From: Bacteroidia bacterium
GTDB lineage: Bacteria > Bacteroidota > Bacteroidia > Flavobacteriales > Flavobacteriaceae
Length of the DNA stretch: 64,000 nucleotides
Assembly (NCBI GenBank): GCA_030428705.1
Contig: JAUIDI010000001.1
Coordinates: 558,001 to 622,000 of the forward strand
Direction: 5' to 3'
This document shows positions 42,452-51,608 of the stretch, in pieces; the stretch's first letter is position 1; each line of letters opens with the position of its first letter. A program made the translations under genes and the position numbers. The notes beneath the pieces are model-generated. The model saw only the letters and a program-made list of their open reading frames with translations. It had not been told where the DNA came from and searched no databases.

Positions 42452-42985
42452 ATGGCGGCTATATTGGCATTCGCAGGAAGCAATTCATCGACATCGATTA
42501 ATTTTAAATTAGTCAACTATACGGTATCTTTGGTTTCAGGGCATGCCGTCCGAACATTGAACATGGTCGACTACCCCTTTCCGATGTTCAGTGAAGATTA
42601 TGAGCGCGAAAATGGCTATTCCAATTCGCTGATAGAACTGAAAAACGACATTCAAAATGTCGAAGGACTCATTCTTTCGGTCAATGAGCACAATGGCAAC
42701 CCATCGGCGTATTTCAAGAACCTTATGGATTGGTTGTCGCGGGTAGATCGTAATTTTTTAGAAAACACCAAAGTATTGTTGATGGCGACTTCTGGAGGTA
42801 AAAGAGGAGGAGTAGGTTCGCTTGAAGTGGTAAAAAATATGCTTCCGCGATTTGGGGCCGAAGTGATTGCCACATTTTCCTTGCCATCTTTCAGGGAGAA
42901 TTTCGATGTCGCAAAAGGAATTTTAGATGAAGATTTGGCCGAATCGCATCGAAGGGCGCTTGATGAATTCTTAAACGCTTTATAA
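42452..42985 (+). CDS. NADPH-dependent FMN reductase-family protein
   Basis: A 177-aa flavodoxin-like reductase. The FMN phosphate loop is AFAGSNSSTSINFKLVNYTV (residues 5-24). VEGLILSVNEHNGNPSAYFK holds the P/S-N-x-S-x-P-equivalent loop, and TSGGKRGGVGSLEVV the isoalloxazine-side loop. It probably reduces quinones, azo compounds or flavin. The ATG follows a Bacteroidota-type AT-rich leader. The pabB gene begins 9 bases downstream, so it is probably cotranscribed with pabB, although the hydrolase after pabB is 94 bases further on. Confidence 0.9.
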   Translation: MAAILAFAGSNSSTSINFKLVNYTVSLVSGHAVRTLNMVDYPFPMFSEDYERENGYSNSLIELKNDIQNVEGLILSVNEHNGNPSAYFKNLMDWLSRVDRNFLENTKVLLMATSGGKRGGVGSLEVVKNMLPRFGAEVIATFSLPSFRENFDVAKGILDEDLAESHRRALDEFLNAL

Positions 42986-42994
42986 ACCAAGCTC

Positions 42995-44290
42995 TTGCGG
43001 AAAACAGTTTCTTTCAAGGTTTCCGATATTTCAAAGTTCAAGGAGGCCATAGTACATTGGGCGCAACGGTTCGAAGAGGTCGTTTGGCTCGATGGCAATA
43101 GTGTTCCGGATAAATACGGTTCGTTCGATGCCTTGTTGGCCGTCGATGGGCTGACCTCGATTTTGACCGATACCCAAGAGGCCTTCGACAGGCTACAAGA
43201 ATATCAGTACCTAACGCAAGATTGGATATTCGGCTATTTGACGTATGACTTGAAGAACGATATCGAAAGTTTGGAATCCGATAATTTCGATGGATTGCAT
43301 TTTCCGGATTTGTTTTTCTTCCAGCCTAAAAAGATAATCCGGATTACTGGTAATCAAGTTGAATTCCTTTACCTGAGGATGGTGGATGATGAAATCGATT
43401 CTGATTTTGAGTTGCTTTCCCAAGACATCCATAAAAAAGAGGAAATTTCCGAAGAAAAGGATGTTCGCATCAAAATGCGGATTTTCAAGGATGAATATTA
43501 CCGACAAGTGCAAAAAATGTTGGAACATATACATCACGGGGACATTTATGAAGCCAATTTTTGTCAGGAATTCTATGCCCTGGACATCCAGGTCGACCCC
43601 ATAAAATTGTTTGCCAAATTGAATGCCGTTTCGAAGGCGCCTTTTGCCACTTTTTTGAAATTGAATGACAAATATCTTATATCGGCTTCTCCCGAGCGCT
43701 ATTTGAAGAAGATCGGCACAAAACTGATTTCACAACCGATAAAAGGTACCGCCAAAAGATTTCGAAATCCGATTAAAGATAGGGCTTCAAAGGAGGGATT
43801 GGCCAATGACCCAAAGGAAAGAGCGGAGAATATCATGATCGTTGACTTGGTTCGCAATGACCTGTCGAAAAGCGCAGTAAGGGGAAGCGTTCATGTCGAC
43901 GAGCTCTGCAAGGTGTATACTTTCGAACAAGTGCACCAAATGATTTCTACGGTTAGCGCCGAAGTTGAAAGGGACAAGAACCCAGTGGAATTGATAAAGG
44001 AAACCTTTCCGATGGGCAGTATGACCGGTGCACCCAAAATTTCGGCGATGAAGATTATTGAAAAACTAGAAGCTTTCAAGCGGGGGCTTTATAGCGGTGC
44101 TGTCGGCTATTTTGAACCCTCCGGTAATTTTGATTTCAACGTGGTTATTCGAAGTATTCTCTATAACAGTACGAAAAACTATGTTTCTTACGCGGTCGGA
44201 GGTGCGATAACGGCCAGGGCAATTCCTGAAAAGGAGTACGAGGAATGCCTGCTGAAGGCCAAGGCGATGCGCGAAGTCCTTGAAGGGTAG
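42995..44290 (+). CDS. pabB: Aminodeoxychorismate synthase component I (PabB)
   Basis: A 431-aa chorismate-utilising enzyme in folate synthesis, making 4-amino-4-deoxychorismate from chorismate and glutamine-derived ammonia. The chorismate-binding fold covers about residues 170-430: GDIYEANFCQEFYA, ASPERYLKKIGTKLISQPIK (with the PIKGT motif at its end), ENIMIVDLVRNDLSKSA and FPMGSMTGAPKISAMKIIE. The PIKGT lysine is the PabB nucleophile, which separates PabB from anthranilate synthase (alanine there). The start is TTG (42995), as the N-terminal RKTVSFKVSDI fits homologues and no ATG is in range. The glutaminase PabA and PabC are not in this window. Confidence 0.93.
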   Translation: MRKTVSFKVSDISKFKEAIVHWAQRFEEVVWLDGNSVPDKYGSFDALLAVDGLTSILTDTQEAFDRLQEYQYLTQDWIFGYLTYDLKNDIESLESDNFDGLHFPDLFFFQPKKIIRITGNQVEFLYLRMVDDEIDSDFELLSQDIHKKEEISEEKDVRIKMRIFKDEYYRQVQKMLEHIHHGDIYEANFCQEFYALDIQVDPIKLFAKLNAVSKAPFATFLKLNDKYLISASPERYLKKIGTKLISQPIKGTAKRFRNPIKDRASKEGLANDPKERAENIMIVDLVRNDLSKSAVRGSVHVDELCKVYTFEQVHQMISTVSAEVERDKNPVELIKETFPMGSMTGAPKISAMKIIEKLEAFKRGLYSGAVGYFEPSGNFDFNVVIRSILYNSTKNYVSYAVGGAITARAIPEKEYEECLLKAKAMREVLEG

Positions 44291-44384
44291 CCGTACAGTT
44301 CCAACAGATACTTGCTTTATAACGTATCTTTACCGTAGCAAGCCAAAACAGAACTAGCCGGCTTTCAACAAAATATACTGGAAC

Positions 44385-45209
44385 GTGCAAAAATCCGAAT
44401 TTGAAATAGAATCATACGGTACCACGATTTACGGAATAACGATATTGCCAGCCGAAATCAGGGGGTCGGTGGTTTTGGTTCATGGTTTTGGTGAACATTC
44501 GGGCCGTTATCTCGAAAACGTTGTTCCGATGTTGACCGAAAATGGCATGGCTGTCTATTTGTATGACAACTTCGGACATGGCAGATCAGGAGGAAAAAGA
44601 GGGCACTGTCCGAGTTACGAAGCTTTGATGGATCTTCTCGAAACCATTATCGAGAAGGCGCAAAATGAGTTCCCTAAACTTCCTATATTTCTATATGGGC
44701 ATAGTATGGGCGGAAATTTGGTATTGAACTATGTGCTTCGGCGTGAAAATGTGATAAATGGAGTGATCGCAAGCAGTCCGTATTTGCGGTTGGCATTTGA
44801 CCCACCCAAATGGAAAATGGTCATCGGTAAGCTCCTGTTGCATGTCTTTCCTTCGATTACCATGCCTTCGGGGCTTGATTCCAAAGGTATATCAAGAATT
44901 CCCGAAGAAGTCGGGAAGTATATGGCAGATTCTTTAATCCATGATTTGGTAAGCCCCATGTTTTCCTTTCCAATTATAGAAGCCGGCGAGTGGGCCATTG
45001 CCAATGCTTCCCTATTGAAATTACAGACGTTGTTGTTGCATGGTACTGGCGACCCGATTATCGATTATAAGGGCACAGAAGAATTTCATAAAAACTCGAA
45101 CAAAACGACCTTAAAGTTGTTTGAAAGTGGGTATCACGAACTTCATTATGACCTGTGTAAAGCAACCTTGTTACAGACCATCGGCAATTGGTTGCGCGGG
45201 CTACTTTAA
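44385..45209 (+). CDS. Alpha/beta-hydrolase, monoacylglycerol lipase-like
   Basis: A 274-aa serine hydrolase of the lysophospholipase/monoacylglycerol lipase group (Hydrolase_4). The oxyanion loop is VHGFGEHSGRY, the nucleophile elbow is YGHSMGGNLVL (about residues 104-114), the acid is in HGTGDPIIDYKG, and the histidine is in ESGYHELHYDL. The start is GTG at 44385; no better ATG precedes the first strand. No export signal. It is placed between pabB and tilS, with the tilS ATG 13 bases after its stop. It probably cleaves monoacylglycerols or lysophospholipids. Confidence 0.9.
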   Translation: MQKSEFEIESYGTTIYGITILPAEIRGSVVLVHGFGEHSGRYLENVVPMLTENGMAVYLYDNFGHGRSGGKRGHCPSYEALMDLLETIIEKAQNEFPKLPIFLYGHSMGGNLVLNYVLRRENVINGVIASSPYLRLAFDPPKWKMVIGKLLLHVFPSITMPSGLDSKGISRIPEEVGKYMADSLIHDLVSPMFSFPIIEAGEWAIANASLLKLQTLLLHGTGDPIIDYKGTEEFHKNSNKTTLKLFESGYHELHYDLCKATLLQTIGNWLRGLL

Positions 45210-45222
45210 CTACTTTTGTGGC

Positions 45223-46530
45223 ATGCTCCAAGCTTTCAAGGAACATATCGAAAAGAATTTCCCCGACCTGTTTGTCCAACAATCTTTATTGGCATGTAGC
45301 GGAGGAGTAGACAGTGTCGTACTGGCCCATTTATGTCACAATGCGGGATTAAATTTTTCTTTGGCCCATTGTAATTTTCAATTGCGCGGAAGCGAAAGCG
45401 ATAAGGACGAGCAATTAGTAAGGAACTTGGCCAAGGCATTGGACAAAAATATTCATGTAATTCATTTTGATACAATTGGTTACATGAATAAAAATAAATC
45501 AACAGTTCAAATAGCTACCCGGAACCTTCGCTATCAATGGTTTGCCAAAATCATGGAGGAGAACAATATTCCTACCTTGATGACCGCGCATCATGCCGAT
45601 GATAATCTGGAAACTTTTTTGATCAATCTTTCACGGGGAACCGGAATCGATGGTCTTACCGGAATTCCAGAAAAAACGCCAACTATTTCGAGACCGTTAT
45701 TGCCTTTTTCGAGAGACGAGATAAAAGTTTATGCCATTTCTAAAGGTATTCAATGGAGGGAGGATGGCAGTAACAGTGAAACCAAATACTTGCGCAACAA
45801 CATCCGCCATAATATTGTTCCCTTATTGAAAGAATTGCATCCCACCTTTCTACAGAATTTCAAGGCCACTCAAAAACGATTGGTAGCGACTTCGGAAATA
45901 GCGGCCGACCATATTCAAAAGATCAAAGAAGACATTTTTACCGATGATGGTGAGATGGTTAAAATCGAGATAAGTGTCTTGAAACATTTGCATCCCTTAA
46001 AAGGTTATCTGTTCGGGCTTTTTAAGGATTATGGCTTTACCGAGTGGAATGATGTCGCTAATTTGTTGTCGGCTTCCAGCGGCAAGGAAATCCATTCCAA
46101 GACCCATCGGCTGGTAAAAGACCGTGAATTTTTACTGCTGTCGAAGTTTTTGCCCGAAGATGAACAGGTTTTTACGATCAAAGAAAATGAAGCAGAAGTA
46201 GACTATCCTATATCGCTACATTTCCAACAAGTATCTAAAATCGGTGAGCAGGGCAAGAATGTACTATTTGTGGATAAAGAAACGTTAAAGTATCCGTTGA
46301 GGTTAAGGAAATGGAAAAAAGGCGACTACTTTTATCCCTTGGGCATGCAAGGCAAGAAAAAACTCTCTAAATTCTTTAAGGACGAAAAAGTAGATGTGAT
46401 TTCAAAACAACGGCAGTGGCTTTTGTGCTCTGATGACAAAATTGTTTGGGTGATAGGGCGGAGGCCCGACGAGCGTTTTAAGATTACGGATGCCACCAAT
46501 AAAATAGTCAAGGTTACATGGGCAAAATAA
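45223..46530 (+). CDS. tilS: tRNA(Ile)-lysidine synthetase
   Basis: A 435-aa essential enzyme that converts C34 of the tRNA-Ile CAU anticodon to lysidine with ATP and lysine, switching it from Met to Ile decoding. The ATP-pyrophosphatase P-loop is LACSGGVDSVVLAHLC (about residues 22-37). The catalytic aspartates lie in TAHHADDNLETFLINLSRGT and the substrate segment in LRNNIRHNIVPLL. A TilS C-terminal domain is present (WKKGDYFYPLGMQGKKKLSK). ATG 45223 is chosen because the P-loop then sits at its usual distance; the frame extends upstream into the preceding gene. It overlaps dsbD by 13 bases. Confidence 0.95.
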   Translation: MLQAFKEHIEKNFPDLFVQQSLLACSGGVDSVVLAHLCHNAGLNFSLAHCNFQLRGSESDKDEQLVRNLAKALDKNIHVIHFDTIGYMNKNKSTVQIATRNLRYQWFAKIMEENNIPTLMTAHHADDNLETFLINLSRGTGIDGLTGIPEKTPTISRPLLPFSRDEIKVYAISKGIQWREDGSNSETKYLRNNIRHNIVPLLKELHPTFLQNFKATQKRLVATSEIAADHIQKIKEDIFTDDGEMVKIEISVLKHLHPLKGYLFGLFKDYGFTEWNDVANLLSASSGKEIHSKTHRLVKDREFLLLSKFLPEDEQVFTIKENEAEVDYPISLHFQQVSKIGEQGKNVLFVDKETLKYPLRLRKWKKGDYFYPLGMQGKKKLSKFFKDEKVDVISKQRQWLLCSDDKIVWVIGRRPDERFKITDATNKIVKVTWAK

Positions 46531-48515
46531 ACAACTTGGTTCTATTTCTATTACTGGTTCTGAACATCGTATGGACAAGTAACGCCCAAGACGATGACAA
46601 TCCGGTTAAATGGGAAAAGGAAGAAGTGCGAAAAATCTCCGATACTGAGTATGAGCTTATATTTACCGCCCAGATTGCCGACGACTGGCATGTATATTCG
46701 CAATGGACCCCACCGGGCGGGGCACTGCCCACCGAGTTTACTTTTAAAAAAGTAAATGAGGATTACGAACTGGTCGGAAAAACAGAAGAAAGCGAGACCG
46801 AGACCGAATTCAGCGATATTTTCGAAGTGGACGAGACTTTCTTTAAAAAGGAAGCGGTATTTACACAAAAGATAAAATTGTTGAATCCCGAAGTTCGTCA
46901 GATCGATGTCGATATTTTCTATCAGGTCTGCAAGGAAGTCTGTATTCAAGGCGATTATGAATTTAGCTTCCCATTGGATGGAGGCCCGATCACAAAAGAA
47001 GAAAAAACGGTCGATGACCGTAGTTTGGCCCTATCATCCGCATTAAGATTAGATTTAAAGAATAAGGAGTTGTTGGCCAATTCGGTCGATGAGGCCTTGG
47101 ATTCGAAATCCGGTCCTTGGACCATTTTCGGTCTAGGCTTTTTGGGCGGTTTGATCGCGCTCTTGACCCCCTGCGTCTTTCCGATGATACCTTTGACGGT
47201 CTCTTTTTTCACAAAACATTCGGCAAAGAGAACAAAAGGTGTCGTCAACGCATTGTTATACGGCTTTTTCATCGTTTTGATTTATTTTCTTTTGAGTTTG
47301 CCCTTCCACCTTTTCGATTCGGTCGACTCGCAGATATTGAATACCATTGCGACCAACATTTGGTTGAACGTCGCCTTCTTTTTGATTTTTGTCTTTTTCG
47401 CTTTTTCGTTTTTTGGATATTATGAATTGACCCTGCCGAGTTCTTGGGCCAATAAAATGGATGCTGCATCGAGCAATGTAGGAGGCATTATCGGCATCTT
47501 TTTTATGGCGGTTACCCTGGCGATCGTTTCTTTTTCATGTACAGGGCCTATTCTAGGCGGACTTTTGGGAAGCACAACCTTGGCCCAAGGTGATGTAGCT
47601 ACGAACCTATCCGCCGGTATGACCGGTTTTGGAGTGGCCCTGGCACTACCTTTTGCCCTTTTTGCTTTGTTCCCGGCTTGGTTGAATTCATTGCCGAAGT
47701 CAGGGGGATGGATGACTACGGTAAAAGTCGTTTTGGGTTTCCTTGAATTGGGACTTGCCCTAAAGTTCTTGTCCAATGCCGATCTTGTCGGTAATTGGGG
47801 ACTTTTGAAACGGGAAATTTTTCTTGCGCTATGGATAATCCTTGCCGTTCTATTGACCCTATATCTTTTCGGAATCTTCCGGTTTCCCCATGACGGTACG
47901 AAACAGAAACTTTCATTGGGAAGAAAAATAACGGGGATAATCAGTGGGGCCTTCGCCATTTACTTGATATTAGGAATGGCAAATGTTACCAATTTAAAGT
48001 TGTTGAGCGGATTTCCACCCCCGGATTTCTATAGCATAAAAGATACCGAAAGCGACTGCCCTTTGGGAATCGATTGTTTTAAGGACTTTGATACCGGGGT
48101 TGCCCATGCCAAATCGGTCAACAAACCAATTTTGTTGGACTTTACTGGATGGGGATGCGTGAACTGTAGAAAGATGGAGGAAAACGTATGGAGCGAACCC
48201 GATATTTATCCTATCCTAAAAAATGATTACATATTGATTTCGCTTTACATCGACGATCGTAAGGAACTGCCCAAAGAGGAGCAATTTGATTTCAAGTTCG
48301 ATTCTGGCAGGATGAAGACCATTGAGACAGTAGGGCAGAAGTGGGGTACTTTTCAGACGTTGAACTTCAATTCGGCTTCTCAGCCCTACTATGTGCTGTT
48401 ATCCCCAGAGCTGGAGGCTTTGAACAGTCCTATCCAACAAGTCGGTGCCGATACATACCGTGAATGGTTAAAAAAAGGGTTGGAACGCTATAATGTGCTT
48501 GCGGCAAACCAATAA
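46518..48515 (+). CDS. dsbD: Thiol:disulfide interchange protein DsbD
   Basis: A 665-aa inner-membrane protein that passes electrons from cytoplasmic thioredoxin to the periplasm. The signal peptide ends near NAQDDD. The N-terminal DsbD alpha domain (about residues 25-155) has YQVCKEVCIQG with two cysteines. The membrane domain (about 195-500) keeps its redox pair in LTPCVFPMIPLTVSFF and SFSCTGPILGG. The C-terminal thioredoxin domain has DFTGWGCVNCRKMEE (CVNC). All three redox modules are intact. The gene overlaps tilS by 13 bases. It supports cytochrome c maturation and disulphide isomerisation. Confidence 0.95.
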   Translation: MGKINNLVLFLLLVLNIVWTSNAQDDDNPVKWEKEEVRKISDTEYELIFTAQIADDWHVYSQWTPPGGALPTEFTFKKVNEDYELVGKTEESETETEFSDIFEVDETFFKKEAVFTQKIKLLNPEVRQIDVDIFYQVCKEVCIQGDYEFSFPLDGGPITKEEKTVDDRSLALSSALRLDLKNKELLANSVDEALDSKSGPWTIFGLGFLGGLIALLTPCVFPMIPLTVSFFTKHSAKRTKGVVNALLYGFFIVLIYFLLSLPFHLFDSVDSQILNTIATNIWLNVAFFLIFVFFAFSFFGYYELTLPSSWANKMDAASSNVGGIIGIFFMAVTLAIVSFSCTGPILGGLLGSTTLAQGDVATNLSAGMTGFGVALALPFALFALFPAWLNSLPKSGGWMTTVKVVLGFLELGLALKFLSNADLVGNWGLLKREIFLALWIILAVLLTLYLFGIFRFPHDGTKQKLSLGRKITGIISGAFAIYLILGMANVTNLKLLSGFPPPDFYSIKDTESDCPLGIDCFKDFDTGVAHAKSVNKPILLDFTGWGCVNCRKMEENVWSEPDIYPILKNDYILISLYIDDRKELPKEEQFDFKFDSGRMKTIETVGQKWGTFQTLNFNSASQPYYVLLSPELEALNSPIQQVGADTYREWLKKGLERYNVLAANQ

Positions 48516-48795
48516 ATGGCCAAAACCGTGAATCAAAACAGATTCGATTTTATCATTTAACGTCTTCAACAGATGTTTTATCTGTAAATAAAGCGGCTTA
48601 TTAATATCGATTTCAAAGGGTTTCTATCTTCTTCAGGTCGTAAATTTTACTTAGATTTAGAATCCAAAAGAAGTATTGATAGCTAGTCAAATATTCTTTG
48701 TATTACTCGATTTTAAAATAACTGGATTATCGTTGTCGGTATTCATTTGGCGTTCAGCTTTTTGGGCTGAATGAATAATTCTTACGGACATACTT

Positions 48796-51597
48796 ATGAA
48801 GAAAAACTACTTGAAAGTCACGTTTGTGTTGGCTTTGATTACCTTGTGCATAAAACAAACATTTGCGCAGAACGACTCAATTCCGTCATCCGTACAGCAA
48901 ATCTCCTTAACCTTTGAAAATAGTACAATAAAGGATGTATTGGCCCAAATTGAGGGGTTGACGGACTATAAATTTTACTATGCCGAAGCGTGGTTGGGCG
49001 ATAAACTGGTTTCGGGATCGTACGAAAATGAATCCGTAAAGACCATTTTAGAGAATGCTTTTGATGATACCGCCCTTAATTTTTATATACTCAATGATCA
49101 AAAAATCATCCTGACAAAGAATAATATCATTTATGATGAACTTCCGAATGGTTTTTTCAATGAAGACAAAGAAGATACATCTATAGAAGACAATGAAATT
49201 ACAAATCAGGTAATAACCCCTGTTTTTTATGATTTGGGCAATGCGGCAAGACCAACTTCTTTAGAGACCGTTCGAATTGGCAAGGCCGATGCAGGCAACA
49301 ATAAGAATCGGTTCACTTTGCAAGGCTATGTTCGCAAACAAAACGGGGAACCCATACCTGACCTGTCGTTGCTGGTAAAAGGTAAGGGTACCGGTACAGT
49401 AACGGACGAAAACGGCTATTATAGACTTGAGCTCGCACCTGGTCAAAATTTGATTCAGGCCAGGGCAATGGGTATTCAAGGAGCTGAACGTGAAGTTATT
49501 ATTTACAATGACGGCACGCTCGATTTTGAGCTTTCGGAAAGCTTGGAAATGCTTGAAGAAGTGGTAGTTCAGGCAGATGCCGCAAGAAATGTCGAAGAGG
49601 CCACAACAGGTACTACCCAAATAGAATCCGAAGAATCTAAGAATATTCCCCTTGTTCTAGGGGAAAGGGACATTCTTCAAGTGGCAAAATCATTACCAGG
49701 AATTACATCGGCTGGAGAAGGTGCGGTAGGTTTCAATGTTAGAGGCGGTAAGACCGATCAGAACCTGATTCTTTTAGATAATGCGGTAATCTATAATCCT
49801 TCACATTTCTTCGGTATTTTTCAGGCCTTGAATCCTTTTACCACAAAAGGGGTAGAAATTTTTAAGGGCAACATACCTGCCGAGTATGGCGGTAGGTTGT
49901 CATCCGTTTTTGATATCGAGACGAAAGACGGTAATGTCGAAAAGTTTTCAGGTGAGGCATCGATAGGGCCTGTGACCGCAAATCTTGCCTTGGAGATTCC
50001 AATTGTAAAAGAAAAGTCGTCATTGATGGTCGGTGGGCGTGGGGCCTATTCCGATTGGATATTAAGATCGCTTGATGAAGAATCGCTCAAGAATAGTTCG
50101 GCCTCGTTCTATGACGGTATTATAAAGTATAACCATAAGGTCAACGAGCGTAACGATCTGCGTATTACAGGGTATTATAGTCATGACGGTTTCAGTATAA
50201 CTTCAGATTCGCTTTATAATTATAGTAATCGTGGATTTTCGTTACGATGGGACAAAAAGTTCAACGATAGAAATACCGGGAGTTTGATAGTTGCCAATAG
50301 TCGCTATGAATTCGGAATCGACTATGATGGGGAATCCAACAATGATTTTAACCTAGGCTACGATATCAATGAGACCGGTTTAAAACTAAAATTAAATTAC
50401 TTTTTGAACGATCGGCACACGCTCACCTATGGTCTGTCGGGAAAAATTTATGGAGCCAATCCGGGTAAAATTTCGCCTGAAGGTGCCGAATCGATAGTTC
50501 AGCGCATTGCGATTCCAAAAGAAAGGGCTTTCGAATCGGGTGTTTTTGTCTCGGACGAGTTCAAGGTAAGCGACAGATTCTTGGTGGATTTAGGCCTGCG
50601 ATACTCGTTCTATGCGGCACTTGGCGAATCTGAACAACGGATCTATGAAGCAGGTGTTCCCAGAAATGAGGGGTCGAGAATCGATTCGGTGCAATATGGG
50701 GATTATGAAATCATTAAAACTTACGGAGGACCAGAAGTTAGGGTTTCGGCACGATATTTCTTGCTGCCGGACCTTTCGTTGAAAGCCAGTTTCAACAATG
50801 GGTATCAGTTTATCCATACATTGTCAAACAACACCACCGTATCGCCCATCGATACTTGGAAGCTTTCCGATACCAATATCAAACCCCAGCGGGGAAATCA
50901 ATATTCTCTGGGGTTATATCAAAATTTGAAAGAGAACGAATATGAACTCAGTCTTGAAGGTTATTTCAAGACTTCCAAAGATGTACTCGATTTTAAGACC
51001 GGGGCCCAGCTTTTATTGAATGAGACCATAGAAACTGAGGTATTGCAGGGCGAGGGGCAATCGTATGGTGTTGAGCTTTTATTGCGCAAGAACAGGGGGA
51101 GGCTGAACGGATGGTTGGGGTACACGTATTCGAGGTCCCTCATAAAATTCGATAGTCAGTTTAGTGAAGAAAGAATCAATAATGGCGAGTACTTTCCATC
51201 CAATTACGATAAGCCCCATGATATTAGTTTGATCGCCAACTACAAATTTACCAGACGCTATAGTGTGTCGGCGAACTTTGTTTACCAGACTGGGCGTCCG
51301 GTAACCTATCCCATTGGTTCGTATCAGTTCAACAATGCGGAGTACGTTTATTACAGTAATCGAAACGAGTTCCGCATTCCCGATTATTACAGACTTGATT
51401 TGGGTATCAATATAGAAGGCAATCATAGGATCAAAAAGTTCGCGCATAGTTTCTGGACGATTTCTGTATATAACGTTTTGGGTAGAAACAATCCGTACTC
51501 TGTATATTTTGTTACCGATGATGGTGAGGTAAAGGCTTTGAAGAGTTCAATATTCGCTGTGCCGATACCTTCGATTACCTATAATTTTAAATTTTAG
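48796..51597 (+). CDS. TonB-dependent receptor with STN domain, copy 1
   Basis: A 933-aa outer-membrane active transporter. The signal peptide ends at TFAQ (about residue 25). The STN (secretin/TonB N-terminal) domain is about 37-110 (LTFENSTIKDVLAQIE). A short acidic linker leads to a carboxypeptidase-regulatory-like beta-sandwich, about 172-250 (FTLQGYVRKQNGEPIPD). The plug is about 285-380 (GFNVRGGKTDQNLILLDNAV, AEYGGRLSSVFDI), then a 22-strand barrel ending in phenylalanine (TYNFKF). It is the first gene of the locus with four DUF4249 lipoproteins and the MG2 protein. STN normally signals to a FecR-type anti-sigma factor, but none is encoded in this locus. Substrate unknown. Confidence 0.95.
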   Translation: MKKNYLKVTFVLALITLCIKQTFAQNDSIPSSVQQISLTFENSTIKDVLAQIEGLTDYKFYYAEAWLGDKLVSGSYENESVKTILENAFDDTALNFYILNDQKIILTKNNIIYDELPNGFFNEDKEDTSIEDNEITNQVITPVFYDLGNAARPTSLETVRIGKADAGNNKNRFTLQGYVRKQNGEPIPDLSLLVKGKGTGTVTDENGYYRLELAPGQNLIQARAMGIQGAEREVIIYNDGTLDFELSESLEMLEEVVVQADAARNVEEATTGTTQIESEESKNIPLVLGERDILQVAKSLPGITSAGEGAVGFNVRGGKTDQNLILLDNAVIYNPSHFFGIFQALNPFTTKGVEIFKGNIPAEYGGRLSSVFDIETKDGNVEKFSGEASIGPVTANLALEIPIVKEKSSLMVGGRGAYSDWILRSLDEESLKNSSASFYDGIIKYNHKVNERNDLRITGYYSHDGFSITSDSLYNYSNRGFSLRWDKKFNDRNTGSLIVANSRYEFGIDYDGESNNDFNLGYDINETGLKLKLNYFLNDRHTLTYGLSGKIYGANPGKISPEGAESIVQRIAIPKERAFESGVFVSDEFKVSDRFLVDLGLRYSFYAALGESEQRIYEAGVPRNEGSRIDSVQYGDYEIIKTYGGPEVRVSARYFLLPDLSLKASFNNGYQFIHTLSNNTTVSPIDTWKLSDTNIKPQRGNQYSLGLYQNLKENEYELSLEGYFKTSKDVLDFKTGAQLLLNETIETEVLQGEGQSYGVELLLRKNRGRLNGWLGYTYSRSLIKFDSQFSEERINNGEYFPSNYDKPHDISLIANYKFTRRYSVSANFVYQTGRPVTYPIGSYQFNNAEYVYYSNRNEFRIPDYYRLDLGINIEGNHRIKKFAHSFWTISVYNVLGRNNPYSVYFVTDDGEVKALKSSIFAVPIPSITYNFKF

Positions 51598-51608
51598 GAT
51601 CACCCACA

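Noticed and set aside
48753-48771. Hairpin TTCAGC/GCTGAA before the first TonB receptor as a riboswitch or regulator
   Set aside because: Only a six-base stem, no conserved riboswitch features, and it does not recur before the second receptor.
48796-51597. Classification of the receptor locus as a SusC/SusD polysaccharide utilisation locus
   Set aside because: There is no SusD-family gene, glycoside hydrolase, sulfatase or sugar regulator; the partner lipoproteins are DUF4249.
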